DNA of 64,000 bases, from positions 36,499 through 100,498 of the forward strand of contig CALXET010000005.1 of the NCBI GenBank assembly GCA_944387405.1. The letters run 5' to 3'. A program made the translations under genes and the position numbers. Every line of letters starts with the position of its first letter. Position 1 is the first letter of the stretch. This DNA is from an uncultured Clostridia bacterium. Its GTDB lineage: Bacteria; Bacillota; Clostridia; TANB77; CAG-508. Shown here piece by piece: positions 63,858-64,000 of this stretch. The notes under the pieces were generated by a model that did not search any database, had not been told where the DNA came from, and saw only the letters and a program-made list of their open reading frames with translations.

Positions 63858-64000
63858 ATGTCAGAAAAAGAAAAAGATACAAGTAAGACAAAGGAAGAAT
63901 TACCAGAAGATGAAGTAGAAAATGAAGGACAAGATGAAGGCCAAGAAGACAATACAAAAGGCGAAGGAATAGGCGAAGATGTAACTTCCGTATATGATGA
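63858..64000 (+). CDS. Start of a further secretion-operon gene (cut by the window end)
   Basis: GGGAGGTG precedes the ATG at 63858. The visible 47 residues are extremely acidic and Glu/Lys/Asp-rich (MSEKEKDTSKTKEELPEDEV...), with no domain yet. It continues past the window. Confidence 0.7.
   Translation, partial: MSEKEKDTSKTKEELPEDEVENEGQDEGQEDNTKGEGIGEDVTSVYD

Overview
The window is very AT-rich DNA with short leaders, strong AGGAGG-type ribosome binding sites, TTGACA/TATAAT promoters and Gram-positive gene families (YkpA, LCP, DacA, ComEA, PrgI/VirB4). It fits an uncultured gut-type Clostridia/Bacillota chromosome; I cannot name a genus.

Layout. 1-6.3 kb: core genes (CapA-like phosphoesterase, YkpA ABC-F ATPase, TIM-barrel isomerase, Tex). 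6.3-13.9 kb: one minus-strand operon, a C-A-T-reductase NRPS whose A-domain pocket reads like a glycine code, then a histidine kinase and an HD-GYP response regulator. 14-18.8 kb: an HtrA protease broken by a +1 frameshift, two small GC-richer membrane-protein cassettes, small regulators, tRNA-Arg(UCU) and tRNA-Arg(ACG). 19-23.7 kb: an insertion zone behind tRNA-Pro, marked by three direct copies of the tRNA 3' end, carrying a secreted protein, an ECF sigma/anti-sigma pair and a HEPN-motif protein. 24-29 kb: an SDR enzyme, two related ECF sigma/anti-sigma pairs facing each other, and small imported ORFs. 29-36 kb: envelope genes (YkvI-like, propeller, CvpA, LCP, DacA, ComEA).

36.0-52.86 kb is a 16.8-kb integrative element in tRNA-fMet, bounded by a 20-bp core repeat and carrying a tyrosine integrase, Xis and replisome organiser. 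Its cargo is a defence island: a retron (ncRNA, two-TM microprotein, reverse transcriptase, HEPN-like protein), a DpnII-type GATC restriction-modification system with an extra methylase, a large STAND/NACHT-like ATPase and an HNH-helical repeat protein. 53-64 kb is a type IV secretion-like operon (four pilin-like proteins, PrgI, a VirB4 N-domain-like protein, VirB4, two VirB6-like proteins, three VirB8/NTF2-like proteins), cut by the window end.

The two most unusual signals: (1) the htrA and second virB6 genes are both frameshifted at the same decamer ATACGGATTT in the same codon phase (ATA-CGG-ATT). A +1 shift past the C restores the conserved protein in both (GIGFAIPIN in HtrA), and I found no in-frame CGG in any other native-looking gene. 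(2) The retron ncRNA's candidate a2 arm is the ribosome binding site of the two-TM protein, so the msr-msd fold itself may gate translation of the putative toxin.
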